Origin: a bacterium
Lineage (GTDB): Bacteria; Bacillota; Bacilli; Lactobacillales; Streptococcaceae
Assembly (NCBI GenBank): GCA_905221385.1
Contig: CAJNCV010000001.1
Coordinates: 186,001-250,000, forward strand
DNA length: 64,000 nt
Reading direction: 5' to 3'
Within the stretch, counting starts at the first letter, position 1. Each line of letters opens with the position of its first letter. The translations under genes were made by a program, and so were the position numbers. Below, in pieces: positions 27,795-38,049 of this stretch. Under the pieces are notes generated by a model. It did no database searches and was not told the DNA's origin. It saw only the letters and a list, made by a program, of their open reading frames with translations.

Positions 27795-28399
27795 TGGGAA
27801 AAATCATCGGAATCACAGGAGGAATTGCCTCGGGTAAGTCAACTGTGACAAATTTCCTAAGAGAACAAGGATTTCAAGTGGTGGATGCTGACGCAGTCGT
27901 TCACCAGCTACAAAGATCTGGATGTCGTCTTTATCAGCTTCTAGTTCAGCACTTTGGGCAGGAAATCATCCTTGAAAATGGAGAACTCAATCGCCCTCTC
28001 CTGGCTAGTCTCATCTTTTCAAATCCTGAGGAACAGGAATGGTCTAAGCAAACCCAAGGGGAAATTATTCGTGAGGAATTGGCTGCATTGCGAGACGAGT
28101 TGACTCAGACAGAAGCGATTTTTTTCATGGATATTCCCCTGCTTTTTGAACAGGACTACAGTGCCTGGTTTGATGAAACATGGCTGGTCTATGTGAACCG
28201 TGATGTTCAGGTGGAACGTTTCATGAAACGGGATCATCTTTCTAAGGAAGTAGCAGAGTCCCGTCTGGCAACCCAGTGGTCTTTAGAAGAAAAGAAAAAA
28301 TTAGCGAGTCATATATTAGATAACAATGGCAGTCGTGATCAGCTTGTGGGTCAAGTAGTGAAGTTACTTGAAGGAGGCGATAGCTGTGCAAGAGATTAG
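27794..28399 (+). CDS. coaE: CoaE, dephospho-CoA kinase
   Basis: A 201-residue P-loop kinase for the last step of CoA synthesis. Walker A GITGGIASGKST is at residues 6-17, DADAVVHQL follows, and MDIPLLFE is the CoA-domain signature. Its ATG overlaps the mutM stop (TGATG) and GGAGGAG lies upstream inside mutM. The 3' end overlaps pmrA by 14 bp. Confidence 0.96.
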   Translation: MGKIIGITGGIASGKSTVTNFLREQGFQVVDADAVVHQLQRSGCRLYQLLVQHFGQEIILENGELNRPLLASLIFSNPEEQEWSKQTQGEIIREELAALRDELTQTEAIFFMDIPLLFEQDYSAWFDETWLVYVNRDVQVERFMKRDHLSKEVAESRLATQWSLEEKKKLASHILDNNGSRDQLVGQVVKLLEGGDSCARD

Positions 28400-29585
28400 T
28401 TGGAAAGAGAATCTTCGTGTCGCCTGGTTTGGTAGTTTTCTAACGGGCACCAGTATTTCCTTGGTCGTTCCTTTCATGCCTATCTTTGTAGAGCAGTTGG
28501 GAATTGAAGGGGATCAAGTTGCTTTTTATGCTGGATTAGCCATCTCAGTTTCGGCTGTTTCAGCAGCTCTAGTTTCTCCCATCTGGGGTATTCTTGCTGA
28601 CAAATATGGTCGAAAACCCATGATGATCCGAGCTGGGCTTGCCATGACCATTACGATGGGAGGTTTGGCCTTCGTACCGAATATCTATTGGTTACTCTTT
28701 TTGCGCTTGCTCAATGGTGTATTTACTGGTTTTGTCCCCAATGCGACGGCCTTGATTGCCAGTCAGGTACCTAAAGATAAGTCGGGAGCGGCTCTGGGAA
28801 CTCTATCTACAGGTGTTGTTGCAGGAACACTGACGGGTCCCTTTGTTGGAGGCTTTATTGCTGAAATTTTTGGCATTCGCAATGTCTTTTTATTGGTAGG
28901 TGCTTTCTTATTTTTAGCTGCAATCCTAACCATTTTCTTTATCAAGGAAGATTTTCAGCCAGTGGCTAAGGAGAAGGCTATCCCAACGAAAGAATTATTT
29001 TCTTCTTTCAAGTATCCTAGGCTTTTAGTAAACCTATTTTTGACGAGTTTTGTCATTCAATTTTCAGCTCAATCAATTGGTCCCATTCTAGCTCTCTATG
29101 TTCGGGACTTAGGGCAGCCCGAAAATCTCCTCCTTGTATCAGGATTGATCGTATCCAGCATGGGATTTTCTAGCATGATGAGTGCTGGAGTTCTAGGAAA
29201 ACTTGGCGATAAGGTAGGGAATCATAGATTGTTGGTCGCGGCGCAGATTTATTCAGTCATCATTTACCTTCTTTGTGCCCATGCAACCAGCCCCCTTCAA
29301 CTTGGCTTGTATCGTTTTCTCTTTGGTTTGGGAACGGGAGCTCTCATACCAGGTGTCAATGCCCTTCTTAGCAAAATGACTCCAAAATCAGGTATTTCAA
29401 GGATTTTCGCCTTCAACCAAGTCTTTTTTTACCTTGGTGGAGTGATCGGACCTATGGCGGGATCCGCAGTTGCAGGATATTTGGGCTACCATGCTGTCTT
29501 TTATGCGACAGCAGCCTGTGTAGCTTTCAGTTGTTTATGTAACTTAGTGCAATTTAGATCGTTATTAAAAGTAAAGGAAATCTAG
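28386..29585 (+). CDS. pmrA: PmrA, multidrug efflux MFS transporter
   Basis: A 399-residue, 12-helix major facilitator protein nearly identical in layout to pneumococcal PmrA, which exports fluoroquinolones and dyes. The MFS loop 2-3 motif [13 protein letters not shown] and motif C-like GPFVGG are visible. The start is GTG 28386 ([12 protein letters not shown]), seven bases after GGAGG; this gives the same 399-residue length as PmrA. It overlaps coaE by 14 bp and its stop overlaps the rpmG GTG by one base. Confidence 0.94.
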   Translation: MQEISWKENLRVAWFGSFLTGTSISLVVPFMPIFVEQLGIEGDQVAFYAGLAISVSAVSAALVSPIWGILADKYGRKPMMIRAGLAMTITMGGLAFVPNIYWLLFLRLLNGVFTGFVPNATALIASQVPKDKSGAALGTLSTGVVAGTLTGPFVGGFIAEIFGIRNVFLLVGAFLFLAAILTIFFIKEDFQPVAKEKAIPTKELFSSFKYPRLLVNLFLTSFVIQFSAQSIGPILALYVRDLGQPENLLLVSGLIVSSMGFSSMMSAGVLGKLGDKVGNHRLLVAAQIYSVIIYLLCAHATSPLQLGLYRFLFGLGTGALIPGVNALLSKMTPKSGISRIFAFNQVFFYLGGVIGPMAGSAVAGYLGYHAVFYATAACVAFSCLCNLVQFRSLLKVKEI

Positions 29586-29734
29586 TGCGAGTAAAAATCA
29601 ATCTCAAGTGCTCCTCTTGTGGCAGCATGAATTATCTAACCAGTAAGAACTCCAAAACTCATCCTGACAAGATTGAGGTTTTAAAGTATTGTCCCAAGGA
29701 AAGAAAAGTAACCCTACATCTTGAATCTAAGTAG
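29585..29734 (+). CDS. rpmG: Ribosomal protein L33 (bL33), short
   Basis: A 49-residue L33 starting with GTG that shares its first base with the pmrA stop. Sequence begins [14 protein letters not shown] and ends [13 protein letters not shown] is present but only one Cys (KYCPKERK) remains of the second pair, so the zinc ribbon is incomplete. Streptococci carry several L33 paralogues, and this looks like the form found after pmrA. Translation is probably coupled to pmrA. Confidence 0.9.
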   Translation: MRVKINLKCSSCGSMNYLTSKNSKTHPDKIEVLKYCPKERKVTLHLESK

Positions 29735-29773
29735 AATTTATGGTAAAATAATAGGGATTTTAAGGAGTTTGAT

Positions 29774-30007
29774 ATGTATAACCTATTATTAACCATTTTA
29801 TTAGTATTATCTGTTGTGATTGTGATTGCGATTTTCATGCAACCAACTAAGAACCAATCCAGCAATGTATTTGATGCCAGCTCAGGTGATTTGTTTGAAC
29901 GTAGTAAGGCGCGTGGTTTTGAAGCTGTGATGCAACGTTTGACAGGTATTTTAGTCTTTTTCTGGCTAGCCATTGCCTTAGCATTGACGGTATTATCAAG
30001 TAGATAA
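29774..30007 (+). CDS. secG: SecG, preprotein translocase subunit
   Basis: A 77-residue protein with two membrane helices (MYNLLLTILLVLSVVIVIAI; GILVFFWLAIALALTVL). The connecting loop SSNVFDASSGDLFERSKARG is typical of SecG. It joins SecYE in the membrane channel. AAGGAG precedes the ATG by 7 bases; an extended -10 TGGTAAAAT ends at 29749. A terminator follows. Confidence 0.94.
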   Translation: MYNLLLTILLVLSVVIVIAIFMQPTKNQSSNVFDASSGDLFERSKARGFEAVMQRLTGILVFFWLAIALALTVLSSR

Positions 30008-30008
30008 G

Positions 30009-30043
30009 AAATGGGCGAGACTAGGTCTTAGCCCATTTTTATT
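30009..30043 (+). terminator. Terminator after secG
   Basis: AAATGGGC / GCCCATTT stem with a 14-base loop and T-rich tail. Confidence 0.8.
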
Positions 30044-30045
30044 TT

Positions 30046-30153
30046 TATACTCTTCAAAAATCAAATTCAAACCACGTCAGCGTCGGCTTGTCGTACTCAA
30101 GTACTGCCTGCGCCTAGCTTTCTAGTTTGCTCTTTGATTTTTATTGAGTATTA
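30046..30153 (+). repeat. BOX element (boxA-boxC, no boxB)
   Basis: It begins TATACTCTTCAAAAATCAAA and ends TTTGATTTTTATTGAGTATTA, with AACCACGTCAGCGTCGGCTT and CCTAGCTTTCTAGTTTGCTC inside, the known ends and core of pneumococcal/mitis BOX elements. At about 108 bp it is boxA joined to boxC without boxB copies. It lies between secG and rnr and can fold into a long stem. Confidence 0.9.
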
Positions 30154-30209
30154 AATGATGTTTGAGAAGGTCTTACAGTAAAAGAAAATTAAAAATCTAG
30201 AAAGAAAAC

Positions 30210-32564
30210 ATGAAAGATAAAATTAAAGAATATTTGCAAGAGAAGGGGCGAGTGACGGTAAATGACCTAGCTCAGGCTCTCGGAAAGGATGGGTCCAATG
30301 ATTTCCGTGAGTTGATTAAAACCCTGTCTCTGATGGAAAGAAAGCATCAGATTCGTTTTGAAGACGATGGTAGTTTATGCCTGGACCAGAAGAAGAAACA
30401 TGAAATCACCCTCAAAGGGATTTTTCATGCCCATAAAAACGGCTTTGGCTTTGTCAGTCTAGAAGATGAAGAGGACGATCTTTTTGTAGGAAAAAACGAT
30501 GTCAACTACGCTATTGATGGCGATACCGTTGAGGTCGTTATCAAGAAAGTCGCTGATAGAAATAAAGGAACAGCGGCAGAAGCCAAAATTATTGATATTC
30601 TAGAACACAGTCTGACAACCGTTGTCGGGCAAATCGTTCTGGATCAGGAAAAGCCCAAGTATGCGGGTTACATCCGTTCCAAAAATCAAAAAATCAGCCA
30701 ACCAATCTATGTGAAGAAACCAGCTCTTAAGTTGGAGGGGACAGAAGTTCTCAAGGTCTTTATCGACAAATACCCAAGTAAGAAACATGATTTCTTTGTC
30801 GCTAGTGTCCTCGATGTGGTGGGGCACTCGACAGATGCAGGGATTGATGTCCTTGAAGTCTTGGAGTCCATGGATATTGTCTCAGAATTTCCAGAAGCTG
30901 TTCTCAAGGAGGCAGAAAGTGTGCCAGAAGCTCCGTCTCAAAAGGATATGGAAGGCCGTCTAGATCTGAGAGATGAAATTACCTTTACCATTGACGGCGC
31001 GGATGCTAAGGATTTGGACGACGCAGTTCACATCAAGGCCTTGAAAAATGGAAATCTAGAACTCGGAGTTCACATCGCGGATGTTTCCTACTATGTGACC
31101 GAGGGTTCAGCCCTCGACAAGGAGGCCCTTAACCGCGCGACTTCTGTCTATGTGACAGACCGAGTGGTTCCAATGCTTCCAGAACGACTATCAAATGGTA
31201 TCTGTTCCCTCAATCCTCAAGTAGATCGCTTGACCCAGTCTGCCATTATGGAAATTGATAAACATGGTCGTGTGGTTAATTACACCATTACACAAACGGT
31301 TATCAAGACTAGCTTCCGTATGACCTATAGCGCTGTCAATGACATCCTAGCTGGCGATGAGGAAAAGAGACAAGAGTTTAAGAAAATTGTTCCAAGTATC
31401 GAACTCATGGCTAAGCTCCATGAAACGCTAGAAAGCATGCGTGAGAAACGTGGTGCCCTTAATTTTGATACCAGTGAAGCTAAGATTTTAGTGGATAAAA
31501 AAGGTAAGCCTGTGGATATCGTTCTTCGCCAACGTGGCATTGCAGAGCGCATGATTGAGTCCTTCATGTTGATTGCTAATGAAACGGTTGCCGAGCACTT
31601 TAGCAAGCTGGAGTTGCCTTTCATCTATCGAATTCACGAGGAGCCCAAGGCTGAAAAAGTTCAGAAGTTTATTGATTATGCTTCGAGCTTTGGTTTGCGG
31701 ATTTATGGAACTGCCAGTGAAATTAGCCAGGAGGCGCTTCAAGACATCATGCGTGCTGTTGAGGGAGAACCCTATGCGGATGTATTGTCCATGATGCTTC
31801 TTCGCTCTATGCAACAGGCTCGCTACTCAGAGCACAATCATGGTCACTATGGCCTTGCTGCAGACTATTACACTCACTTTACTAGCCCCATTCGCCGTTA
31901 TCCAGATCTCCTTGTCCACCGTATGATTCGGGACTATGGGCGTTCCAAGGAAATAGCAGAGCATTTTGAACAAGTGATTCCAGAGATTGCAACCCAGTCT
32001 TCCAACCGTGAGCGTCGTGCCATCGAGGCTGAGCGTGAAGTCGAAGCCATGAAAAAGGCTGAGTACATGGAAGAATATGTTGGTGAAGAGTACGACGCAG
32101 TTGTATCCAGCATTGCCAAGTTCGGTCTTTTCGTCGAATTGCCAAATACAGTTGAAGGCTTGATTCACATCACCAATTTGCCTGAATTTTATCATTTCAA
32201 TGAGCGTGACTTGACCCTGCGTGGGGAGAAATCAGGCACAACTTTCCGTGTAGGACAGCAGATTCGCATACGGGTTGAAAGAGCCGATAAGATGACAGGT
32301 GAGATTGATTTCTCTTATATTCCAAGTGAATTTGATGTCATTGAAAAAGGCTTGAAACAGTCTAATCGCAGTGACAGAGGTCGTGGTTCAAATCGTCGTT
32401 CGGACAAGAAGGAAGATAAGAGAAAATCAGGGCGCTCAAATGATAAGCACAAGCATTCACAAAAAGATAAAAAGAAAAAAGGCAAGAAACCTTTTTACAA
32501 AGAAGTAGCTAAGAAAGGAGCCAAGCATGGCAAAGGGCGAGGGAAAGGTCGTCGCACAAAATAA
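30210..32564 (+). CDS. rnr: RNase R
   Basis: A 784-residue 3'-5' exoribonuclease: N-terminal winged-helix domain, two cold-shock domains, RNB catalytic domain with the acidic motif [14 protein letters not shown] (about residue 260-273), S1 domain, and a Lys/Arg-rich tail (from about residue 715). It degrades structured RNA and acts with SmpB-tmRNA. smpB overlaps its end by 38 bp. The ribosome binding site is weak (AGAAAG); the BOX element is 57 bp upstream. Confidence 0.97.
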   Translation: MKDKIKEYLQEKGRVTVNDLAQALGKDGSNDFRELIKTLSLMERKHQIRFEDDGSLCLDQKKKHEITLKGIFHAHKNGFGFVSLEDEEDDLFVGKNDVNYAIDGDTVEVVIKKVADRNKGTAAEAKIIDILEHSLTTVVGQIVLDQEKPKYAGYIRSKNQKISQPIYVKKPALKLEGTEVLKVFIDKYPSKKHDFFVASVLDVVGHSTDAGIDVLEVLESMDIVSEFPEAVLKEAESVPEAPSQKDMEGRLDLRDEITFTIDGADAKDLDDAVHIKALKNGNLELGVHIADVSYYVTEGSALDKEALNRATSVYVTDRVVPMLPERLSNGICSLNPQVDRLTQSAIMEIDKHGRVVNYTITQTVIKTSFRMTYSAVNDILAGDEEKRQEFKKIVPSIELMAKLHETLESMREKRGALNFDTSEAKILVDKKGKPVDIVLRQRGIAERMIESFMLIANETVAEHFSKLELPFIYRIHEEPKAEKVQKFIDYASSFGLRIYGTASEISQEALQDIMRAVEGEPYADVLSMMLLRSMQQARYSEHNHGHYGLAADYYTHFTSPIRRYPDLLVHRMIRDYGRSKEIAEHFEQVIPEIATQSSNRERRAIEAEREVEAMKKAEYMEEYVGEEYDAVVSSIAKFGLFVELPNTVEGLIHITNLPEFYHFNERDLTLRGEKSGTTFRVGQQIRIRVERADKMTGEIDFSYIPSEFDVIEKGLKQSNRSDRGRGSNRRSDKKEDKRKSGRSNDKHKHSQKDKKKKGKKPFYKEVAKKGAKHGKGRGKGRRTK

Positions 32565-32994
32565 AAAGGCGCACCACGACTATACAATCGTAGATACGCT
32601 TGAAGCAGGAATGGTCCTGACTGGAACGGAAATCAAGAGCGTTCGAGCAGCTCGAATCAATCTCAAGGACGGCTTTGCCCAAGTAAAAAATGGGGAAGTC
32701 TGGCTGAGCAATGTTCATATCGCCCCTTACGAAGAGGGGAATATCTGGAACCAGGAACCTGAACGCCGTCGTAAACTCCTGCTCCATAAGAAGCAAATTC
32801 AAAAATTGGAACAAGAGACCAAAGGGACAGGGATGACTCTTGTTCCCCTCAAAGTCTATCTCAAAGATGGTTATGCTAAACTCCTTTTAGGACTTGCTAA
32901 AGGGAAACATGACTATGACAAACGGGAGTCGATCAAGCGACGTGAACAAAACCGCGACATCGCGCGTGTGATGAAAGCTGTGAACCAGCGATAA
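32527..32994 (+). CDS. smpB: SmpB, tmRNA-binding protein
   Basis: A 155-residue protein of trans-translation that delivers tmRNA to stalled ribosomes. It opens [19 protein letters not shown], contains [18 protein letters not shown], and ends in the basic tail DIARVMK. The ATG lies inside rnr (38-bp overlap), with AAAGGAG ten bases upstream, so the two rescue proteins are co-translated. Confidence 0.97.
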   Translation: MAKGEGKVVAQNKKAHHDYTIVDTLEAGMVLTGTEIKSVRAARINLKDGFAQVKNGEVWLSNVHIAPYEEGNIWNQEPERRRKLLLHKKQIQKLEQETKGTGMTLVPLKVYLKDGYAKLLLGLAKGKHDYDKRESIKRREQNRDIARVMKAVNQR

Positions 32995-33008
32995 GAAGAG
33001 GAATAATA

Positions 33009-33869
33009 ATGGAAAAACTAATTGCCTATAAACGAATGCCCTTATGGAATAAACAGACCATGCCAGAAATTGTCCAGCAGAAACACAATACCAAGGTCGG
33101 GACTTGGGGGGAAATTACTGTCTTGAAGGGGGCACTCAAGTTTATTGAATTAACCGAAGATGGCGAAGTTCTAGCTGAACACCTCTTTGAGGCAGGTGCA
33201 GACAACCCTATGGCGCAACCGCAAGCCTGGCACCGAGTAGAGGCCGCAACAGACGATGTAGAATGGTACTTGGAATTTTATTGTAAACCTGAGGAGTATT
33301 TCCCTAAGAAATACAATACTAATCCAGTCCATTCAGAGGTCCTAGAAGCCATGCAAACGGTAAAACCAGGAAGAGCCTTGGATTTGGGTTGTGGTCAGGG
33401 CCGTAACTCTCTCTTTCTTGCACAGAATGGTTTTGATGTGACAGCTGTGGATCAAAATGAATTGTCCCTTGAGATCTTGCAAAGCATCGTAGAGCAAGAG
33501 GATCTAGACATGCCTGTCGGACTTTATGATATCAATTCAGCCAGCATTAGCCAAGACTATGATTTTATCGTATCAACTGTTGTTCTGATGTTCCTACAAG
33601 CGGACCGCATTCCAGCTATTATCCAGAATATGCAGGAGCACACCACGGTCGGTGGTTACAACCTTATCGTCTGTGCCATGGATACGGAGGATTATCCTTG
33701 CTCGGTTAACTTCCCATTCACCTTTAAAGAAGGGGAGTTGGCGAACTACTACAAGGATTGGGAATTGATTAAGTACAATGAAAACCCAGGACATCTGCAC
33801 CGTCGTGATGAAAATGGTAATCGCATTCAACTACGCTTTGCGACTATGCTAGCCAAGAAAATCAAGTAA
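33009..33869 (+). CDS. tehB: TehB-like tellurite/SAM methyltransferase
   Basis: A 286-residue protein with an N-terminal DUF1971-type cupin half (LIAYKRMPLWNKQTMP; residues 1-95) and a C-terminal class I methyltransferase (ALDLGCGQGRNSLFLA, about residue 125-140). The fusion is the long TehB form. TehB volatilises tellurite by SAM-dependent methylation in vitro; the natural substrate is uncertain. AGAGGAA precedes the ATG. It is the last gene of the rnr operon. Confidence 0.9.
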   Translation: MEKLIAYKRMPLWNKQTMPEIVQQKHNTKVGTWGEITVLKGALKFIELTEDGEVLAEHLFEAGADNPMAQPQAWHRVEAATDDVEWYLEFYCKPEEYFPKKYNTNPVHSEVLEAMQTVKPGRALDLGCGQGRNSLFLAQNGFDVTAVDQNELSLEILQSIVEQEDLDMPVGLYDINSASISQDYDFIVSTVVLMFLQADRIPAIIQNMQEHTTVGGYNLIVCAMDTEDYPCSVNFPFTFKEGELANYYKDWELIKYNENPGHLHRRDENGNRIQLRFATMLAKKIK

Positions 33870-33885
33870 ACCAAACCTATACCAG

Positions 33886-33923
33886 CGAATAGAAACCACT
33901 TTGCAAGGTTTCTATTCGTTTTT
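33886..33923 (+). terminator. Terminator after tehB
   Basis: CGAATAGAAACC / GGTTTCTATTCG, 9-base loop, T5. Confidence 0.9.
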
Positions 33924-33958
33924 GTTTGCGTTGGTTGATTGGGGGGAGCAGGATTTTA

Positions 33959-33967
33959 TGCTATACT
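33959..33967 (+). promoter_or_regulatory. Extended -10 upstream of the Card1-like gene
   Basis: TGCTATACT (33959-33967) gives a roughly 70-base leader to the ATG at 34047. No good -35 is seen. Confidence 0.55.
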
Positions 33968-34046
33968 AGAAGTAGGAAATCTGAGCAGTAGGGCTGTATT
34001 GCTGATACTCTCAGCGCAAGAAAGTCTTTATGATGGAGGTGGTCGA

Positions 34047-35195
34047 ATGACGAGTCTTTTGGTGGAATTGTATGATCGGCATGTATTGGAAAAGAATGTC
34101 TACCAAGCCTTTATCAGTGATTGTGACGAGATTCTTTTTCTATCTTTGACGAAAATAAGCAATGAAGAGAGACTCTCTCTCCGTCATTTTATCCTGGATG
34201 AAGTCCCTCATATCCAACGAGTGACCTTTCGTCAGTTATCCTTAGAACAACTAGCAAACCAGTTAGATTATTGCTTGGCCGAGTATGACCAGGTTCTTCT
34301 TGATGTTTTTGGCGGGGATTCGCTACTAGCCTTATCTCTCTATCAATACGGCTTGGATCGGGATCTCCCCATCGTTGCCATGGATGTCGAGCGGGGAAAA
34401 CAATACAAGTGGGTAGCTGGTCAGTTGGAAAAAGAAGACTTGGACATTCCTACCCTAAGCATCCAAGAGTTGATAGCCTTGCGTGGTGGAAAAATGCTCA
34501 AATCAAAACGCCCTATCCACTCAGTTCAAGAAATTTCAGCCATCAAAAAATTAGCCAGCTCTGCCATTTCCAATCCCCCCCACTGGTACCAAGTGACCCA
34601 ATTTTTCTCTCTAGCTAAGACCAATGATCTGCATGCTGAAACTGAAAAGATACTGGAAAACAACGGCAAGTATTATCGCTATCCAGAATCCCTTATCCCC
34701 TTACTAGTGGAAGCGGGGATGCTTTGTATTGAAAGCGAAGACAAGAAACGAGTAGCATACAGCTTTCCAAGTCAAGAAGCTCAAGTTTTTTGTCGCAACA
34801 AGGGGCATATTTTAGAGGTATATCTCTATCTCTTGGCGCTGGAATCTCAGCTGTTTGATGAGTGCATGATAGGTGGTGAGATTGATTGGAATGGTATCTT
34901 TCCAGAGGCAGACAATGTTCAAAATGAGATTGATGTCATTCTGAGAAAGGGACGCTCGATTACCTTCATCTCTTGCAAAATGACCGATTTATCAGTCGAA
35001 GCCATCAATGAGCTTGAAGTCTATGCCAATCATTTTGCTGGGGAGAGTTGCCTCAAGCTAATTGTCTGTACGGGGAAAATCAATCCTGTTTATGCCAATC
35101 GCTGCCAGGAATACGGCGTGCTGGTCATTAGAAGTGAGCAGATTCCCAATCTCATTCCCATGCTAAAAAAATATTCTAAGAGACAAAAAAGATAA
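34047..35195 (+). CDS. Card1-like (DUF1887) CARF-nuclease family protein, orphan
   Basis: A 382-residue protein. The N-terminal 150 residues look like a Rossmann/CARF-type fold: QVLLDVFGGDSLLALSLY (82-99) sits where CARF proteins have a GGT-containing ligand loop. The C-terminal domain resembles the PD-(D/E)xK nuclease of DUF1887: Asp296 in NEIDV and Lys311 in FISCK. The acidic residue expected two before the Lys is Ser309, so catalysis may be altered. ATG 34047 has GGAGGTGG upstream. It stands alone between two terminators, beside coiA, with no cas gene or CRISPR array in the window. Card1 proteins act in type III immunity, but this role is not shown here. Confidence 0.72.
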   Translation: MTSLLVELYDRHVLEKNVYQAFISDCDEILFLSLTKISNEERLSLRHFILDEVPHIQRVTFRQLSLEQLANQLDYCLAEYDQVLLDVFGGDSLLALSLYQYGLDRDLPIVAMDVERGKQYKWVAGQLEKEDLDIPTLSIQELIALRGGKMLKSKRPIHSVQEISAIKKLASSAISNPPHWYQVTQFFSLAKTNDLHAETEKILENNGKYYRYPESLIPLLVEAGMLCIESEDKKRVAYSFPSQEAQVFCRNKGHILEVYLYLLALESQLFDECMIGGEIDWNGIFPEADNVQNEIDVILRKGRSITFISCKMTDLSVEAINELEVYANHFAGESCLKLIVCTGKINPVYANRCQEYGVLVIRSEQIPNLIPMLKKYSKRQKR

Positions 35196-35209
35196 GAAAT
35201 AATATCATG

Positions 35210-35233
35210 AAAGACTGGATTCCAGTCTTTTTT
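35210..35233 (+). terminator. Terminator after the Card1-like gene
   Basis: AAAGACTG / CAGTCTTT around GATTC, then T tract. Confidence 0.8.
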
Positions 35234-35241
35234 GCTTCTTT

Positions 35242-35249
35242 TTCGAATA
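35242..35249 (+). promoter_or_regulatory. ComX (SigX) cin-box of coiA
   Basis: TTCGAATA matches the competence box TNCGAATA; it lies 22 bp before the coiA ATG, with a T-rich tract upstream. CoiA is a known late competence gene, so the site fits. Confidence 0.8.
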
Positions 35250-35270
35250 AATGAGAAAAGGAGGTAGACC

Positions 35271-36227
35271 ATGTTTGTAGCCAGAGATGCCAAGGGAAAT
35301 TTGGTGAATGCCCTCGAAAAAGATGTGACCAAGCAAGCTTATACTTGTCCAGCCTGTGGGGGCGGACTACGATTACGCCAAGGACAGAGTATTCGAACGC
35401 ACTTTGCCCATGAAAGGTTAAGAGATTGTATTGCCATTTTTGAAAATGAAAGTCCAGAACACTTAGGCAACAAAGAGGCCCTTTATCATTGGGCCAAGAA
35501 GGACAATCAGGTCGCCTTAGAATATAGTCTGCCCGAGATTCAACAGATAGCGGATGTTCTCGTCAATGGGAAACTAGCTCTGGAGGTTCAGTGCAGTCCC
35601 TTGTCTCAAAAGCTTTTAGGCGACAGAAGTCAAGGCTACCGTAGTCAGGGCTACCAAGTTATCTGGCTACTGGGAGAAAAACTCTGGTTAAAAGAGCGAC
35701 TTACTCAACTGCAAAGGGGATTTCTCTATTTTAGTAAAAATATGGGATTTTATGTTTGGGAACTAGATCTCAAAAAGCAAGTTTTGAGACTCAAATACCT
35801 TTTACATCAGGACCTACGTGGCAAGGTTCATTTTCAGGTCAAGGCATTTCCCTATGGCCAAGGAAATCTCTTGGAAATTCTACGATTTCCTTATCAAAAA
35901 CAAAAACTGTCTCGTTTTGCAGTTGTGCAAGATTCCACTATTTGTCACTACATTCGCCAGCAGTTGTACTACCAAACGCCCTACTGGATGAAGAAGCAGG
36001 AGGAGGCCTATCATCAAGGAGACAATCTATTAAACCGTCAACTAGACGACTGGTATCCCCAGGTCAGACCGATAGAATCAGGAGATTTTTTGCAGATTGA
36101 AACGGATTTGACTAGCTATTATAGAAATTTTCAGGCTTACTATCAAAAAAATCCGAAAAATAATCTCCAAAAGCTCTATCCACCAGCCTTTTATCACTTA
36201 TATTTCTCAAAAAATGTGGTAAAATAG
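35271..36227 (+). CDS. coiA: CoiA, competence protein
   Basis: A 318-residue late competence protein required for recombination of incoming DNA. The N-terminal zinc-finger-like CPACGGGLRLRQGQ and HFAH precede a nuclease-like core (LEVQCSPLS), as in the CoiA family. AAAAGGAGG lies 8 bases before the ATG, and a cin-box at 35242 gives ComX control. The pepF promoter lies over its stop codon. Confidence 0.94.
   Translation: MFVARDAKGNLVNALEKDVTKQAYTCPACGGGLRLRQGQSIRTHFAHERLRDCIAIFENESPEHLGNKEALYHWAKKDNQVALEYSLPEIQQIADVLVNGKLALEVQCSPLSQKLLGDRSQGYRSQGYQVIWLLGEKLWLKERLTQLQRGFLYFSKNMGFYVWELDLKKQVLRLKYLLHQDLRGKVHFQVKAFPYGQGNLLEILRFPYQKQKLSRFAVVQDSTICHYIRQQLYYQTPYWMKKQEEAYHQGDNLLNRQLDDWYPQVRPIESGDFLQIETDLTSYYRNFQAYYQKNPKNNLQKLYPPAFYHLYFSKNVVK
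36217..36225 (+). promoter_or_regulatory. Extended -10 of the pepF operon
   Basis: TGGTAAAAT overlaps the coiA stop codon and lies 21 bp before the pepF ATG; GGATGGAGG follows as the ribosome binding site. Confidence 0.6.
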
Positions 36228-36245
36228 AAAGGATGGAGGAATCTT

Positions 36246-38048
36246 ATGGTATTACAACGACATGAAATAAATGAAAAAGATACATGGGATCTTTCGACAA
36301 TCTACCCAACAGACCAGGCTTGGGAAGAAGCCTTGAAAGATTTAACTGAAAAAGTACAAACAGCGTCCCAGTATGAGGGGCATCTCTTGGATAGCGCAGA
36401 CAGTTTGCTTGAGATCACAGAATTCTCACTTGACTTGGAACGCCAAGTTGAAAAGCTTTATGTCTATGCACATATGAAAAATGACCAGGACACGCGTGAA
36501 GCCAAGTATCAAGAGTATTATGCTAAGGCAATGACCCTATACAGTCAGTTAGAACAAGCCTTTGCATTCTATGAACCTGAGTTTATGGAGATTAGCGAAG
36601 AGCAGTATGCGGCCTTTCTAGAAGCTCAACCAAAACTCCAAGTTTACAAGCACTTTTTTGACAAGCTCTTGCAGAAGAAAGATCATGTTCTTTCGCAACG
36701 TGAGGAAGAATTGCTTGCTGGATCAGGAGAAATCTTTGGCGCTGCTAGTGAAACCTTCGCTATTTTGGACAATGCGGATATTAGCTTCCCATACGTGCTT
36801 GATGACGAAGGCAAGGAAGTGCAACTCTCACACGGTACTTACATCCGTTTGATGGAGTCTAAAAACCGTGAAGTGCGTCGTGGTGCCTATGAAGCCCTTT
36901 ATGCGACTTACGAGCAATTCCAACACACTTATGCTAAGACCTTGCAGACAAATGTTAAGGTGCAAAACTACCGTGCCAAAGTTCGCAACTATAAGAGTGC
37001 TCGCCATGCAGCCCTCGCAGCAAATTTTGTTCCAGAAAGTGTCTATGACAATCTAGTAGCAGCAGTTCGCAAGCATTTGCCGCTCTTGCATCGTTACCTA
37101 GAACTTCGTTCTAAAATCTTGGGTATTTCTGATCTCAAGATGTACGATGTTTACACACCACTGTCTTCAGTAGAATACAGCTTTACTTATGAGGAAGCCT
37201 TGAAAAAAGCAGAAGAAGCCTTGGCAGTTCTTGGTGACGATTACTTGAGTCGCGTCAAACGTGCCTTCAGTGAGCGTTGGATTGATGTCTATGAAAACCA
37301 AGGCAAGCGTTCTGGTGCCTACTCTGGTGGTTCTTATGATACAAATGCCTTTATGCTTCTCAACTGGCAGGACAATCTAGACAATCTCTTTACTCTTGTC
37401 CATGAAACAGGTCACAGTATGCATTCAAGCTATACTCGTGAAACCCAACCTTATGTTTACGGGGATTATTCTATCTTCTTGGCGGAGATTGCCTCAACCA
37501 CAAACGAAAATATCTTGACAGAGAAATTGTTGGAAGAAGTAGAAGACGATGCAACTCGCTTTGCTATCCTCAATAACTTTTTGGATGGTTTCCGTGGAAC
37601 GGTCTTCCGTCAAACTCAATTCGCTGAGTTTGAACACGCCATCCACCAAGCAGACCAAAATGGAGAAGTCTTGACAAGTGATTTCCTCAATAAGCTCTAT
37701 GCGGACCTGAACCAAGAGTACTATGGACTCAGCAAGGAAGAAAATCCTCAGATCCAATACGAGTGGGCACGCATTCCACACTTCTACTATAACTACTATG
37801 TTTATCAGTATTCAACTGGTTTTGCAGCCGCTTCAGCCTTGGCTGAAAAGATTGTTCATGGTAGTCAAGAAGACCGTGACCGCTATATCGACTACCTCAA
37901 GGCAGGTAAGTCAGACTATCCGCTCAATGTTATGAGAAAAGCGGGAGTGGATATGGAGAAGGAAGACTATCTCAACGATGCCTTTGCAGTCTTTGAACGC
38001 CGCTTGAACGAGTTTGAAGCCCTTGTTGAAAAATTGGGATTGGCTTAA
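36246..38048 (+). CDS. pepF: PepF, oligoendopeptidase F
   Basis: A 600-residue M3 metallopeptidase. The zinc site HETGH is at His386-His390 ([11 protein letters not shown]), with the downstream Glu in [11 protein letters not shown]. It is cytosolic and cuts medium-length peptides, some of them signalling peptides. No signal peptide. GGAGG precedes the ATG. The methyltransferase gene begins one base after its stop. Confidence 0.96.
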   Translation: MVLQRHEINEKDTWDLSTIYPTDQAWEEALKDLTEKVQTASQYEGHLLDSADSLLEITEFSLDLERQVEKLYVYAHMKNDQDTREAKYQEYYAKAMTLYSQLEQAFAFYEPEFMEISEEQYAAFLEAQPKLQVYKHFFDKLLQKKDHVLSQREEELLAGSGEIFGAASETFAILDNADISFPYVLDDEGKEVQLSHGTYIRLMESKNREVRRGAYEALYATYEQFQHTYAKTLQTNVKVQNYRAKVRNYKSARHAALAANFVPESVYDNLVAAVRKHLPLLHRYLELRSKILGISDLKMYDVYTPLSSVEYSFTYEEALKKAEEALAVLGDDYLSRVKRAFSERWIDVYENQGKRSGAYSGGSYDTNAFMLLNWQDNLDNLFTLVHETGHSMHSSYTRETQPYVYGDYSIFLAEIASTTNENILTEKLLEEVEDDATRFAILNNFLDGFRGTVFRQTQFAEFEHAIHQADQNGEVLTSDFLNKLYADLNQEYYGLSKEENPQIQYEWARIPHFYYNYYVYQYSTGFAAASALAEKIVHGSQEDRDRYIDYLKAGKSDYPLNVMRKAGVDMEKEDYLNDAFAVFERRLNEFEALVEKLGLA

Positions 38049-38049
38049 G

